Below are positions 53,986 to 62,096 of a DNA stretch of 64,000 nt, piece by piece. The number at the start of each line of letters is the position of its first letter. Position 1 is the first letter of the stretch. Position numbers and translations under genes: made by a program. The notes below the pieces were generated by a model. That model made no database searches. It was given only the letters and a program-made list of their open reading frames with translations, and was not told the origin of the DNA. Origin of the DNA: Gottschalkia purinilytica (GTDB lineage: Bacteria; Bacillota; Clostridia; Tissierellales; Gottschalkiaceae); the NCBI RefSeq assembly GCF_001190785.1, contig NZ_LGSS01000005.1:1-64000 (forward strand), written 5' to 3'.

Positions 53986-55911
53986 GTGATAGGAAAAGTA
54001 TTAGGTAATAGGTATGAAATTTTAGAGAAAATTGGAGATGGAGGCATGGCTTTAGTATATAAAGCAAAGTGTACTCTCCTAAATAGATATGTTGCTGTAA
54101 AAATACTAAGAGAAGAATTTGTAAATGATGAAGAGTTCATAACTAAATTTAAAAGAGAATCTCAAGCTGCTGCTAGTTTATCTCACCCTAATATAGTAAG
54201 TGTATATGATGTAGGTCTTGAGGATAAGAATATCCATTATATAGTTATGGAGTATATTAAGGGGAAAACGTTAAAAGAGCTTATAAAAGAAAAAAATGGA
54301 CTAAGTATAGAAGAAACGTTAAATATAAGTATGGATATAGCAGATGCTATAGGAAATGCTCATGAAAATGGAATAATTCACAGGGATATAAAACCTCATA
54401 ATATAATGGTTACAGAGGATGGAAGAGTAAAGGTTACAGACTTTGGAATTGCAAGAGCTGCTACCAGCACTACGATAACTAATACAAATAGTATAATAGG
54501 ATCCGCTCATTACTTTTCACCTGAACAGGCTAGAGGAGGATATATAGATGAAAAATCTGATATATACTCTTTAGGAATAGTAATGTATGAGATGATAACA
54601 GGAACTGTTCCTTTTGAAGGAGAAAGTCCTATAACAGTAGCAATAAGACATATACAAGAACAACCAAAATTACCTAGTGAAATAAATAGCTCTGTTCCAA
54701 AAGGATTAGAGAAAATAATAATGAAATGCATAGAAAAAGATCAAACGTTGAGATACAGTAATATCAAAGAATTACTAAGAGATCTAAAAGAATTTAAGAT
54801 TCATGGAGATACTCAAGTAAAGGAGCCATATAACTCTAGCGATTCTCCAACTCAAGTTATGCCTATAGTTAATGATGATATGATAGATAATATTAATGGA
54901 GATATCGATGGTGAATCAGATGTTAAGATCAAACCTAGAAAGGCTAAAAATACAAAAGCACCTTCTAAAAAAGACAAGAAGCCTAAGAAAAGAAAATCTA
55001 ATAAACTGTTAACTTTTATTGCTATAATATTAGCATTCCTAACAGTATGTGGTGTTGCTTTAGCAGTTTTAGGTTCAAAAGGACTATTAGGAGCTAAAGA
55101 GGTGCAAGTTCCAAATATAGTTGGACTTCAAGAAGAAACAGCTAAAAAGAAAGTAGAAGATAGGGGACTAAAATTTGAAGTCACCAGTAAGGAATATAGT
55201 GACGAGTATAATGAAGGCGATGTAATAAGACAGAGTGAAGAAGAAGGACAGAAAGTAAAAGAAGGATTTACTATAAGGGCTGTTATAAGTAAAGGGAAAG
55301 AAAATGTAAAAGTACCGAAGTTGATAAACAAAGATATAGATGCAGCTACAGAGTTATTAGAAGAAGCAGGATTAGAAAAAGGAGACGTTGAATACGAATA
55401 TAGTAAATTACCAGAAGGTACAGTAATAGAACAGGACCCAGAGCCATCAGATGAGGTTTCTAGGGGAACTACAGTAAATTTAGTAGTTAGTAAAGGTCGT
55501 AAAGAATATACTAAACCAAATAAATACAATAATTACAATAAGAACTCAAACAAAGATTCAAATAATGACAAAAATAATGATAACAGTAATGATAGAAATG
55601 ATAACAACTCAAATAATAATGTAAATAATAATCAGAACAATAACCAAAACAATAATCAGAATAATAATCATAATAACAATAATACGAATAATGGTAATAA
55701 TCAAAATAATAATGGATCTAATTCTAATTCTGGTAATAATCAAAATAACAATTCAGGAGGAAACCAAGGAACAAATCCAGGAGGAAATCCAGGAGGAAAT
55801 CAAGGAACGAATCCAGGAGGAAATCAAGGAACAAACCCGGGAGGGAATCAAGGAACAAATCCGGGAGGAAATCAAGGAACAAATCCTCCTAGCGTAACAC
55901 CTGAAAACTAA
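53986..55911 (+). CDS. prkC: PASTA-domain Ser/Thr protein kinase PrkC with Asn/Gly-rich tail
   Basis: PrkC senses cell-wall muropeptides and phosphorylates targets in growth control and spore germination. The 641 residues comprise: a kinase domain (1-270) with GDGGMALVYKA, VAVKIL Lys, HRDIKPHNIM and DFGIAR; a basic juxtamembrane region; a membrane helix (about 341-363); two PASTA domains (about 371-438 and 439-505); then about 135 residues of Asn-rich and GGNQGTNP-repeat sequence (506-641). Two PASTA domains are fewer than the three usual in Bacillus, and the long low-complexity outside tail is unusual. Start GTG with AGAGGTGAT. It follows its phosphatase and precedes rsgA, as in Bacillus. 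Confidence 0.95.
   Translation: MIGKVLGNRYEILEKIGDGGMALVYKAKCTLLNRYVAVKILREEFVNDEEFITKFKRESQAAASLSHPNIVSVYDVGLEDKNIHYIVMEYIKGKTLKELIKEKNGLSIEETLNISMDIADAIGNAHENGIIHRDIKPHNIMVTEDGRVKVTDFGIARAATSTTITNTNSIIGSAHYFSPEQARGGYIDEKSDIYSLGIVMYEMITGTVPFEGESPITVAIRHIQEQPKLPSEINSSVPKGLEKIIMKCIEKDQTLRYSNIKELLRDLKEFKIHGDTQVKEPYNSSDSPTQVMPIVNDDMIDNINGDIDGESDVKIKPRKAKNTKAPSKKDKKPKKRKSNKLLTFIAIILAFLTVCGVALAVLGSKGLLGAKEVQVPNIVGLQEETAKKKVEDRGLKFEVTSKEYSDEYNEGDVIRQSEEEGQKVKEGFTIRAVISKGKENVKVPKLINKDIDAATELLEEAGLEKGDVEYEYSKLPEGTVIEQDPEPSDEVSRGTTVNLVVSKGRKEYTKPNKYNNYNKNSNKDSNNDKNNDNSNDRNDNNSNNNVNNNQNNNQNNNQNNNHNNNNTNNGNNQNNNGSNSNSGNNQNNNSGGNQGTNPGGNPGGNQGTNPGGNQGTNPGGNQGTNPGGNQGTNPPSVTPEN
55756..55887 (+). repeat. 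24-bp tandem repeat encoding GGNQGTNP
   Basis: Inside the end of prkC, five copies of an 8-codon unit (GGNQGTNP) and one 4-codon half unit (GGNP) follow each other without gaps. Third-position differences between copies are few, so recent expansion by replication slippage is likely. The Asn-rich stretch 55523-55755 just before it is also low complexity. Confidence 0.85.
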
Positions 55912-55997
55912 AATATATAGTATACTAAACTGAATTAATATAAAAATTAAAAAAATCTCATAAATTTGATGTATAAGTAATTTTAGGAGGATTAATA

Positions 55998-56870
55998 ATG
56001 CTAGAAGGAACAATTATTAAGGGGATAGGTGGATTTTACTACGTAAAAGTAAAAGATGATTTATATGAGTGTAGAGCGAGAGGAGTTTTTCGTAAAGAAA
56101 AAACCAAACCTTTAGTAGGTGATAGAGTTTTAATAAGAGCTAATGAAAATGATAAAACTGGCTATGTGGAAAAAATATTTGAAAGAAAAACTGAACTTAT
56201 CAGACCACCAGTTTCAAATGTAAATCAAGCTATAATTGTTTTTGCAGTTAAAAATCCAGATCCTAATTTATGGTTATTAGATAGATTCCTACTTCTAGCA
56301 TCTTATCAAGGGTTAGATGTTGTAATATGCTTTAATAAAATAGACTTAGTAAATGAAGAGGTTAAGCATCTTATTGAGGATTACACAAAAGCTGGGTATA
56401 AAGTAATTACAACCAGTTGTAAAGAAAATAAAGGTATAGATGAACTAAGAGAGACTCTTAAGGATAAGATAAGTGTATTTGCAGGACCTTCAGGAGTTGG
56501 TAAATCTACATTGCTCAATAATATACAATCTAACTTACAATTAAAGACTGGAGAAATCAGTCAAAAAACTAGTAGAGGAAAGCATACTACAAGGCACGTT
56601 GAATTAATAGAGTTAGAAATGGGCGGATGGGTATTAGATACTCCTGGCTTTAGCTCTTTAGATATTGATTTTTTAGACGAAGAAAATTTGCAAATATATT
56701 TTAATGATATATATGAAAAAAGTCATTTATGTAAATTTACAGGATGTAAACATGACAAAGAACCTCAATGTGCGGTAAAAGAATCAGTAGAAAATGGAGA
56801 AATTAGTAGATCTAGATACAATAATTATTTACTCTTTTTAAAAGAAACCATGGACAATAGGAGGTATTAG
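55998..56870 (+). CDS. rsgA: Small-subunit ribosome assembly GTPase RsgA
   Basis: RsgA is a circularly permuted GTPase that checks late 30S maturation. The 290 residues include an N-terminal OB fold, the G4-like NKIDL (about 114), the P-loop [13 protein letters not shown] (about 162), DTPGFSSLD (about 214) and a zinc site with CKFTGCKH and C (about 248-262). ATG with AGGAGGA. It is two bases from rpe. The prkC-rsgA-rpe-thiN order is conserved in Firmicutes. Confidence 0.96.
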   Translation: MLEGTIIKGIGGFYYVKVKDDLYECRARGVFRKEKTKPLVGDRVLIRANENDKTGYVEKIFERKTELIRPPVSNVNQAIIVFAVKNPDPNLWLLDRFLLLASYQGLDVVICFNKIDLVNEEVKHLIEDYTKAGYKVITTSCKENKGIDELRETLKDKISVFAGPSGVGKSTLLNNIQSNLQLKTGEISQKTSRGKHTTRHVELIELEMGGWVLDTPGFSSLDIDFLDEENLQIYFNDIYEKSHLCKFTGCKHDKEPQCAVKESVENGEISRSRYNNYLLFLKETMDNRRY

Positions 56871-56872
56871 TA

Positions 56873-57520
56873 ATGATAAAAATAGCACCATCAATTTTAT
56901 CAGCAGATTTTAGCAATTTAGAAGAACAGATACAAAAAATAGATAAAGGTGGAGCAGATTTAGTACATTTAGATGTAATGGATGGGCAGTTTGTTCCAAA
57001 TATAACTTTTGGACCTCCTGTTATAAAAAATATTAGAAGAGTTACGGACTTACCTTTTGATGTACATTTAATGATAGATAGACCAGAGAGATATATAAAA
57101 GAATTTGTAGATGCAGGAGCAGATATAATTACTGTACATCAAGAATCAACTCTACATTTACATCGTACAATACAGCAAATAAAAAGCTATGGCATAAAAG
57201 CATCAGTTGCTTTAAATCCATCTACACCATTAGAAACTATAAAACATGTAATTGATGATTTAGATATGGTATTAATAATGACTGTTAATCCTGGTTTTGG
57301 AGGACAATCATTTATTCCTCAAATGAAAGAAAAAATAAAAGAGTTAAGAAAATGGATTGATTCTAAAAAGCTTGATATAGATATTCAAGTTGATGGTGGA
57401 ATCAAGTTAGACAATATAAAAGAAGTAATAGATTGTGGAGCAAATGTTTTTGTAGCAGGTTCAGCAATATTTGGTACAGATAATATTATAGATACTACTA
57501 AAAAGTTTAAGAGTATATAA
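56873..57520 (+). CDS. rpe: Ribulose-phosphate 3-epimerase
   Basis: Rpe interconverts ribulose-5-phosphate and xylulose-5-phosphate in the pentose phosphate pathway. The 215-residue TIM barrel begins [18 protein letters not shown], with [17 protein letters not shown] (about residue 32), [13 protein letters not shown] (about 139) and [10 protein letters not shown] (about 175). These are diagnostic metal and substrate residues. ATG follows AGGAGGTATT within the end of rsgA. Confidence 0.97.
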   Translation: MIKIAPSILSADFSNLEEQIQKIDKGGADLVHLDVMDGQFVPNITFGPPVIKNIRRVTDLPFDVHLMIDRPERYIKEFVDAGADIITVHQESTLHLHRTIQQIKSYGIKASVALNPSTPLETIKHVIDDLDMVLIMTVNPGFGGQSFIPQMKEKIKELRKWIDSKKLDIDIQVDGGIKLDNIKEVIDCGANVFVAGSAIFGTDNIIDTTKKFKSI

Positions 57521-57551
57521 AATTATTACAAATTAATATAAATTAAAAATT

Positions 57552-57690
57552 CACTAGGGGAGCTAATCTGCTGAGAGGAAATTACTTAAATTTCGACCCT
57601 ATAACCTGATCTAGTTAGTACTAGCGGAGGGAAGTGTAATATTTTCATGCAATTAGCCTCCCAAATTAAATTTATTAAGGGAGGTATTTT
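57552..57690 (+). ncRNA. TPP riboswitch (THI element) upstream of thiT
   Basis: The THI-box core is complete: CTAGGGGAGC, CTGAGAGG, then GACCCTATAACCTGAT, CTAGTTAGTACTAGCGGAGGGAAG (57552-57636). The expression platform follows: CCTCCC (57657-57662) can pair with GGGAGG (57679-57684), the Shine-Dalgarno of thiT, followed by TATTTTTATG. Ligand binding would therefore hide the ribosome site, or end transcription at the T-rich stretch, reducing thiamine uptake when TPP is plentiful. Confidence 0.95.
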
Positions 57691-57691
57691 T

Positions 57692-58267
57692 ATGAATATC
57701 AAAACTAGTGAAACTAATAAATCAACTAATATTAAATTTCTAGTAGAAGCAGGTGTAATGGTGGCACTTGCAACTATATTAAGTATGGTAAAAATTTATC
57801 AGGCACCTAATGGTGGATCAGTAACAGCTGGAAGTATGATACCAATTATTTTTATAGCTTTAAGATGGGGAGTTTTAAGAGGTATATTTACAGGATTAGT
57901 TTATGGACTAGTGCAGTCATTTGATCCATATATAGTACATCCTATACAATATATATTAGACTATTTAGTTGCTTTTTCTTTTTTAGGGTTAGCTGGAATT
58001 GCTAAAAATATAATAGCTACGAAAAATAAAAAAGATACAGCCTTTGAATATGTGGTTATTATTGTAGGTGTATTTTTAGGTATTTTAGGAAGATTTATTT
58101 GCCATGTATTATCAGGAGTTATATTTTTTGAAGCAAATGCAAAAGATTTAGGTGTATGGAAATATTCTATAATCTACAATGGAACATATTTAGGAATTGA
58201 ACTTATTATGTCAATTTTAATATTAACTCTTATTTGGAGACCTCTTAGAAGATTACTTTCAAGCTAA
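57692..58267 (+). CDS. thiT: Thiamine ECF transporter S component ThiT
   Basis: ThiT is the membrane protein that binds thiamine for an energy-coupling factor transporter. It has 191 residues and six predicted membrane helices. Diagnostic features are VEAGVMVALATILSMVKIY, the GGSVTAGSMIPI loop and ALRWGVLRGIFTGLVYG (about 50-70). The ATG at 57692 follows GGGAGGT, the site controlled by the riboswitch. The ATPase and T components are shared and encoded elsewhere. It precedes thiN, which makes TPP from thiamine. Confidence 0.95.
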   Translation: MNIKTSETNKSTNIKFLVEAGVMVALATILSMVKIYQAPNGGSVTAGSMIPIIFIALRWGVLRGIFTGLVYGLVQSFDPYIVHPIQYILDYLVAFSFLGLAGIAKNIIATKNKKDTAFEYVVIIVGVFLGILGRFICHVLSGVIFFEANAKDLGVWKYSIIYNGTYLGIELIMSILILTLIWRPLRRLLSS

Positions 58268-58293
58268 CATTAAATAAAGAAAAGAGTGAGACT

Positions 58294-58929
58294 TTGAAAA
58301 TACTAATAGTTTCAAATGGAAATCTAGAAGATATATGTATATCAGATATACTAGAAAAACATGATTTGCTTATATGTGCAGATGGTGGAGCTAGACATTT
58401 GTACAAGCAAAACATACTTCCAGACATTATAGTAGGAGATCTAGATTCTATTGGGGATAAAGTTTTAAATTATTATAAGAAAAAAGAAGTGGTTTTTCAT
58501 AAATTTCCAAGTGAAAAAGATAAAACAGATACTGAATTAGCTATAGATTATGCGATTGAGAAAGGTGCAACGGAAATAAGTTTATTAGGAGTAACAGGAA
58601 CAAGATTAGATCACACTTTAGCTAATATAATGCTATTATACGATTTATTGAATAAAAATATTAAAGCAAGGATAATAGACTCCCATAATGAAATCTTCAT
58701 GATAAAAAATAACTTGGAAATTCAAAATGACAATAAATATAAATTTGTTTCTGTAATACCTATAATAAATGATGCTAAAAAGGTTAATATAAAAGGATTT
58801 AAGTATGAAACTAAAGATATAGATTTTAAGATAGGAACAACGTTAGGAATTAGTAATGAGATTAAAGAAGAAAAAGGATATATAGATATGGAAGACGGAA
58901 TATGTCTAATTATAAAGTCAAGAGATTAA
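58294..58929 (+). CDS. thiN: Thiamine diphosphokinase
   Basis: ThiN converts thiamine to thiamine diphosphate using ATP, closing the loop with the TPP riboswitch upstream. The 211 residues include CADGGARHLYKQNILPDIIVGDLDSI (about 26-51) and SEKDKTDTELAIDYA (about 74), diagnostic metal-binding acidic motifs, then GVTGTRLDHTLANI (about 101). Start is TTG with AGAGTGAG. It is 26 bases downstream of thiT and probably in the same transcript. A terminator follows. Confidence 0.94.
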   Translation: MKILIVSNGNLEDICISDILEKHDLLICADGGARHLYKQNILPDIIVGDLDSIGDKVLNYYKKKEVVFHKFPSEKDKTDTELAIDYAIEKGATEISLLGVTGTRLDHTLANIMLLYDLLNKNIKARIIDSHNEIFMIKNNLEIQNDNKYKFVSVIPIINDAKKVNIKGFKYETKDIDFKIGTTLGISNEIKEEKGYIDMEDGICLIIKSRD

Positions 58930-58937
58930 ATTATGAT

Positions 58938-58964
58938 AACAGCCTAAATAGGCTGTTTTTCTTT
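58938..58964 (+). terminator. Intrinsic terminator of thiT-thiN
   Basis: AACAGCCT (58938-58945), AAAT, AGGCTGTT (58950-58957), then TTTCTTTT. Confidence 0.88.
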
Positions 58965-59046
58965 TGGCTTTATTAATGTTTTTGTAACTTTTTATTAGAC
59001 ATAGAATAGTATAATACTATAATATCTAATGAAGTAGGTGAATACC

Positions 59047-59226
59047 TTGAAAAAGTTCGATATCAAACGACTATTTTTAAAAAATAATTTCAAAAAAACT
59101 CTAGGTATTACATTCTCTATAATAGGAGCTATTATAATAATTCAAGTAATTCCTGTTAAATTTTGGATTCTTAGTTTAGGAATAATATTAGTTGCATTAG
59201 GATGGACTTTTTATAGAATGTGTTAG
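59047..59226 (+). CDS. Small two-helix membrane protein, 59 aa
   Basis: I do not recognise a family. The TTG at 59047 is well placed after TAGGTGAA; a GTG at 59038 overlaps that site. A basic N-terminus (KKFDIKRLFLKNNFKKTLG) precedes two membrane helices (ITFSIIGAIIIIQVIP and FWILSLGIILVALGWTFY). A sigma-A-like TAGACA (58996-59001) and TATAAT (59018-59023) lie upstream with 16-base spacing. It is 12 bases before a second small membrane protein and then spoVM. The layout suggests a small transcript expressed with spoVM, perhaps in sporulation, which is inference. Confidence 0.65.
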   Translation: MKKFDIKRLFLKNNFKKTLGITFSIIGAIIIIQVIPVKFWILSLGIILVALGWTFYRMC

Positions 59227-59238
59227 GGGAAATTTAAT

Positions 59239-59382
59239 ATGAGTAAAATATTTGAGATCCTAGCAAAGTCAACTATTGCTATTACTTTTATATATGCAAT
59301 GCTATTTTTACCTGATTTGATGTTATTTAGTTTAGTTATATTTATTTTGTTACTTATTATATGGTATTTCAATGAAATATGA
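59239..59382 (+). CDS. Small membrane protein, 47 aa
   Basis: The ATG follows TTAGGGGA and the frame runs 47 codons. Two membrane helices are evident (about 9-24 and 28-42, ending IIWYFNEI). The frame contains almost no charged residues. The stop TGA lies in the ribosome site of spoVM. No family is recognised; position between another small membrane protein and spoVM supports it as real. Confidence 0.6.
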   Translation: MSKIFEILAKSTIAITFIYAMLFLPDLMLFSLVIFILLLIIWYFNEI

Positions 59383-59398
59383 AAGGAGAGTCTAAAGT

Positions 59399-59473
59399 AT
59401 GAAAGTATACTTTTTAAAATTACCAAAGACCTTGAGAAAAATATTAAAAAAGTTATCTAGAAATAAAACATAA
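59399..59473 (+). CDS. spoVM: SpoVM-like 24-aa spore coat anchor peptide
   Basis: This tiny gene would be missed by length cut-offs. ATG at 59399 follows AAAGGAGAG with 8-base spacing and encodes 24 residues starting MKVYFLKLPKTLRKIL. Bacillus SpoVM starts MKFYTIKLPKFLGG, so the MK-x-Y-xx-KLPK frame with the critical Pro is kept; the remainder is a basic amphipathic helix (KKLSRNK). SpoVM binds the convex forespore membrane and anchors SpoIVA, which is encoded at 28040. The location between thiN and rpmB is exactly that of spoVM in Bacillus, which strengthens the call. Confidence 0.88.
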   Translation: MKVYFLKLPKTLRKILKKLSRNKT

Positions 59474-59475
59474 GT

Positions 59476-59508
59476 AAAAAAAATAGGCTTCCAGTTTATT
59501 AGGAAGCC
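59476..59508 (-). terminator. Intrinsic terminator of rpmB (minus strand)
   Basis: GGCTTCC (59486-59492) and GGAAGCC (59502-59508) pair. On the minus strand the stem is followed by TATTTTTTTT (complement of 59476-59485), a clear terminator. Confidence 0.88.
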
Positions 59509-59512
59509 ATGA

Positions 59513-59704
59513 TTATAATGCTCTTTCAACGTTACCTGATCTTATACATCTTGTACATACATTTATCTTCTTAGGAGAACCGTTAACGATAGCTCTTATT
59601 TTACGTACGTTTGGAGACCAAGTTCTATTACTTTTACGGTTAGAGAAAGTCACTAAATGGCCTGAAACTTTACCTTTACCGCATACTTCACAGTATTTTG
59701 CCAA
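59513..59704 (-). CDS. rpmB: 50S ribosomal protein L28
   Basis: The 63-residue protein starts with AKYCEVCGKGKVSGHLVTF and contains NRKSNRTWSPNVRK and a CTRC pair near the C-terminus. The four-cysteine (zinc-binding, C+) form is intact. I take the TTG at 59704 because GAGGAGGTG lies just in front and L28 normally begins MAK; the GTG at 59713 falls inside this site. It is transcribed opposite to its neighbours, as in Bacillus, from the promoter at 59762-59791. Confidence 0.95.
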   Translation of the reverse strand: MAKYCEVCGKGKVSGHLVTFSNRKSNRTWSPNVRKIRAIVNGSPKKINVCTRCIRSGNVERAL

Positions 59705-59761
59705 GTCAAACACCTCCTCAATGTAAGTAATTATAATCTCAAAAAATCTACATTACAACTT

Positions 59762-59791
59762 ATTGTAACACAACTATTAATAATTTTGCAA
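59762..59791 (-). promoter_or_regulatory. Probable rpmB promoter
   Basis: On the minus strand TTGCAA (59786-59791), 18-base spacer, TACAAT (59762-59767). It is 57 bases upstream of the rpmB start. The rest of the 59714-59991 divergent gap contains the promoter for the next plus-strand gene and no gene. Confidence 0.5.
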
Positions 59792-59908
59792 TAATAAAGA
59801 TAATAATATACTAAAAACAGGACACTAATATCATAAAGTTGAAGATATTATCATTATAATGTAAAATATAGATTATGGTTACTAAAATATTATAAATTAA
59901 ATTTTAAT

Positions 59909-59938
59909 TTGAGAGGAAATATTTTATTAAGATATAAT
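59909..59938 (+). promoter_or_regulatory. Probable promoter of asp23-yloV
   Basis: TTGAGA (59909-59914), 18-base spacer, TATAAT (59933-59938). Confidence 0.55.
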
Positions 59939-59991
59939 ATATTATATATGAAGAGTATGTGTATACTTCACAAACAAAAGGAGGATTATTG

Positions 59992-60348
59992 ATGTCAGCA
60001 AAAGTAACGAACCAGTACGGGAATATAAATATAGATGATAATGTTTTAGCTTCTATTGCAGGATTAGCTGCTATGGAATGCTATGGATTGGTAGGAATGG
60101 CAAGTAAGAATGCTACAGATGGATTAGTTGAATTATTAAAAAAAGAACATCTCACAAAAGGTGTAAAAGTTCATAGCGAAGATGATAGAATTGTGATAGA
60201 CTTATATGTTGTGGTTCAATTTGGGATAAGTATTTCTGCGGTGGCTAGTAATATCATAGAGAAAGTAAAATACACAGTTGAGAACATTACAGGACTAAAG
60301 GTTGAAAAAGTAAACGTAAATGTACAAGGAGTAAGAGTTCAAAAGTAG
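59992..60348 (+). CDS. Asp23/Gls24-family protein (YloU type)
   Basis: The 118-residue protein starts SAKVTNQYGNINIDDNVLASIAG and contains AAMECYGLVGMASK and GVKVHSEDDRIVIDLYVVVQFGISI, characteristic of the Asp23/Gls24 family. YloU is the member found before the DAK-domain kinase gene and recG; the role is linked to envelope or lipid metabolism but is not settled. The ATG at 59992 follows AAGGAGGA; a longer frame start at 59959 has no ribosome site. Confidence 0.9.
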   Translation: MSAKVTNQYGNINIDDNVLASIAGLAAMECYGLVGMASKNATDGLVELLKKEHLTKGVKVHSEDDRIVIDLYVVVQFGISISAVASNIIEKVKYTVENITGLKVEKVNVNVQGVRVQK

Positions 60349-60364
60349 ATAAGGAGGTACTAAA

Positions 60365-61996
60365 TTGAAAATTGAATATGTAGATGGACTTATGCTATCT
60401 AAGATGTTCTTAGGAGCTGCCAACTCTTTAGAGAAAAATAAAGAAATTGTTAACTCATTAAATGTTTTTCCAGTTCCAGATGGAGATACAGGAACAAATA
60501 TGTCATTAACAATGCAATCAGCGGTTAGGCAACTTAAAAATTTAGATACTCAAGATATAGACAAGATATCTTCAGTTGTTGCAAATGGTTCACTAATGGG
60601 AGCCAGAGGAAATTCAGGAGTTATACTGTCTCAACTACTTAGAGGGTTTTCCAAAGGATTAAAGGGTAGAAAAAGAATTGATACTAAGATAGCATCTATA
60701 GCTTTAAAAGAAGGTGCAGATACTGCATATAAGGCTGTTATGAAGCCTATAGAAGGAACTATACTAACGGTAGCTAGAGAATGTGCTGAAAAATCAATAG
60801 AAATTTCTAGAACAGAGACAGATGTAGTTGTGTTTTTAAAAAAAGTAATTGAACATGGAGAAATAGCTCTTAATAAAACTCCAGAAATGCTTCCAGTTTT
60901 AAAACAAGCAGGTGTTGTAGATGCTGGTGGAAAAGGTCTTCTTACTTTACTAAGTGGAGCATTAGAAGTATTAACAGGTAAGGAAGAAATTAGCTATGAT
61001 TCAATAGAAAATACAAAACATAATGTACAACCAAATCCAATTAGTGATGATATAACATTTGGATATTGTACAGAGTTTATTATAAATAATACTGATGCTG
61101 ATAATATAGAGTTCAGAGATAAAATACAAAAGCTTGGGGACTCTATATTAGTTGTTGGTGGAGATAATATTATAAAGGTTCATATTCATACAGATGACCC
61201 AGGTCTAGTACTTCAACAAGCTCTAGGATTAGGAGAATTAATAGATATAAAGATAGACAATATGAGATATCAGCATAGAAACAATGTCTTCTCAGAAGAA
61301 GATAATCAAACAAATGAAATAGAAGCTGTTGAAGAAACTAAGAAATATGGATTTATAACTGTTTCTATGGGAGAAGGTCTTAAGGAAATATTCAATGATC
61401 TAAAAGTTGATCATGTTATTTCTGGTGGACAGACTATGAATCCAAGTACGGAAGATATTCTAAATGCCGTTAATAACATAAATGCGGAAAATATAATAAT
61501 ACTACCAAATAACAGTAATATTGTATTAGCGGCTAATCAAGCTAAGGAACTTAGCGAGAAAAACATTGAGGTTCTTCCTACTAAGACAATACCTCAAGGG
61601 GTAACCGCATTATTGGCATTTAATGAAGAAGCTAGTATTGAAGAAAATATAGAAAATATGACCAAAGCTTTTAAATCCATTAAAACAGGGCAGATTACTT
61701 TTTCAGTAAGAGACACATCTATAAATGATAGAGAAATAAATAAAGACGATATTATAGGTATATGTGATGGAGATATAACATCTGTTGGTAAAGACATAAA
61801 GGAAGTTGCTATTGACTTAATAAGAAATACAATAAATGAAGAAACTGAACTTATAACATTATTTTATGGAGAAGGAATAACTGAAGAACAAGCAAATGAA
61901 TTAAGAGAGATATTAGAGGAAGAATTTGATTATATAGATATTGAAATAATATACGGAGGACAGCCTCTATATTATTATTTAATTGCTATAGAGTAA
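60365..61996 (+). CDS. DAK-domain kinase, YloV/FakA-like
   Basis: The 543-residue protein has an N-terminal DAK2 domain with NVFPVPDGDTGTNMSLTM (about residue 29), MGARGNSGVILSQLLRGF (about 78) and a central DegV-like partner region, as in fatty acid kinase FakA and the Bacillus YloV. FakA with FakB phosphorylates exogenous fatty acids; no FakB gene is visible in the window, so this assignment is by family. TTG start with AAGGAGGTA, 17 bases after the Asp23 gene. A terminator follows, then recG. Confidence 0.9.
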   Translation: MKIEYVDGLMLSKMFLGAANSLEKNKEIVNSLNVFPVPDGDTGTNMSLTMQSAVRQLKNLDTQDIDKISSVVANGSLMGARGNSGVILSQLLRGFSKGLKGRKRIDTKIASIALKEGADTAYKAVMKPIEGTILTVARECAEKSIEISRTETDVVVFLKKVIEHGEIALNKTPEMLPVLKQAGVVDAGGKGLLTLLSGALEVLTGKEEISYDSIENTKHNVQPNPISDDITFGYCTEFIINNTDADNIEFRDKIQKLGDSILVVGGDNIIKVHIHTDDPGLVLQQALGLGELIDIKIDNMRYQHRNNVFSEEDNQTNEIEAVEETKKYGFITVSMGEGLKEIFNDLKVDHVISGGQTMNPSTEDILNAVNNINAENIIILPNNSNIVLAANQAKELSEKNIEVLPTKTIPQGVTALLAFNEEASIEENIENMTKAFKSIKTGQITFSVRDTSINDREINKDDIIGICDGDITSVGKDIKEVAIDLIRNTINEETELITLFYGEGITEEQANELREILEEEFDYIDIEIIYGGQPLYYYLIAIE

Positions 61997-62000
61997 GGTT

Positions 62001-62057
62001 AAAACAAGAATTTAGACTAACATTTATAGTTAATATGTCTGAGTTCTTGTTTTTTAT
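62001..62057 (+). terminator. Intrinsic terminator of the asp23-yloV operon
   Basis: AAAACAAGAA (62001-62010) pairs with TTCTTGTTTT near 62044-62053, supported by TTTAGAC (62011-62017) with GTCTGAG (62037-62043, one mismatch), followed by more T. Confidence 0.75.
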
Positions 62058-62096
62058 TACATAGTCTAAAATAAAGCAGAGCAGAGGTGAAGAAAG

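Noticed and set aside
55756-55887. Possible CRISPR-like direct repeats
   Set aside because: Units are contiguous without spacers and keep the prkC reading frame (GGNQGTNP); they are a coding tandem repeat.
55691-56013. Open frames in other phases of the prkC tail (IQEEIKEQ-like repeats on plus, SLISS-like on minus)
   Set aside because: The 24-bp repeat lacks stops in several phases, so long shadow frames arise automatically. No ribosome site, and the prkC frame continues from the PASTA domains to a normal stop.
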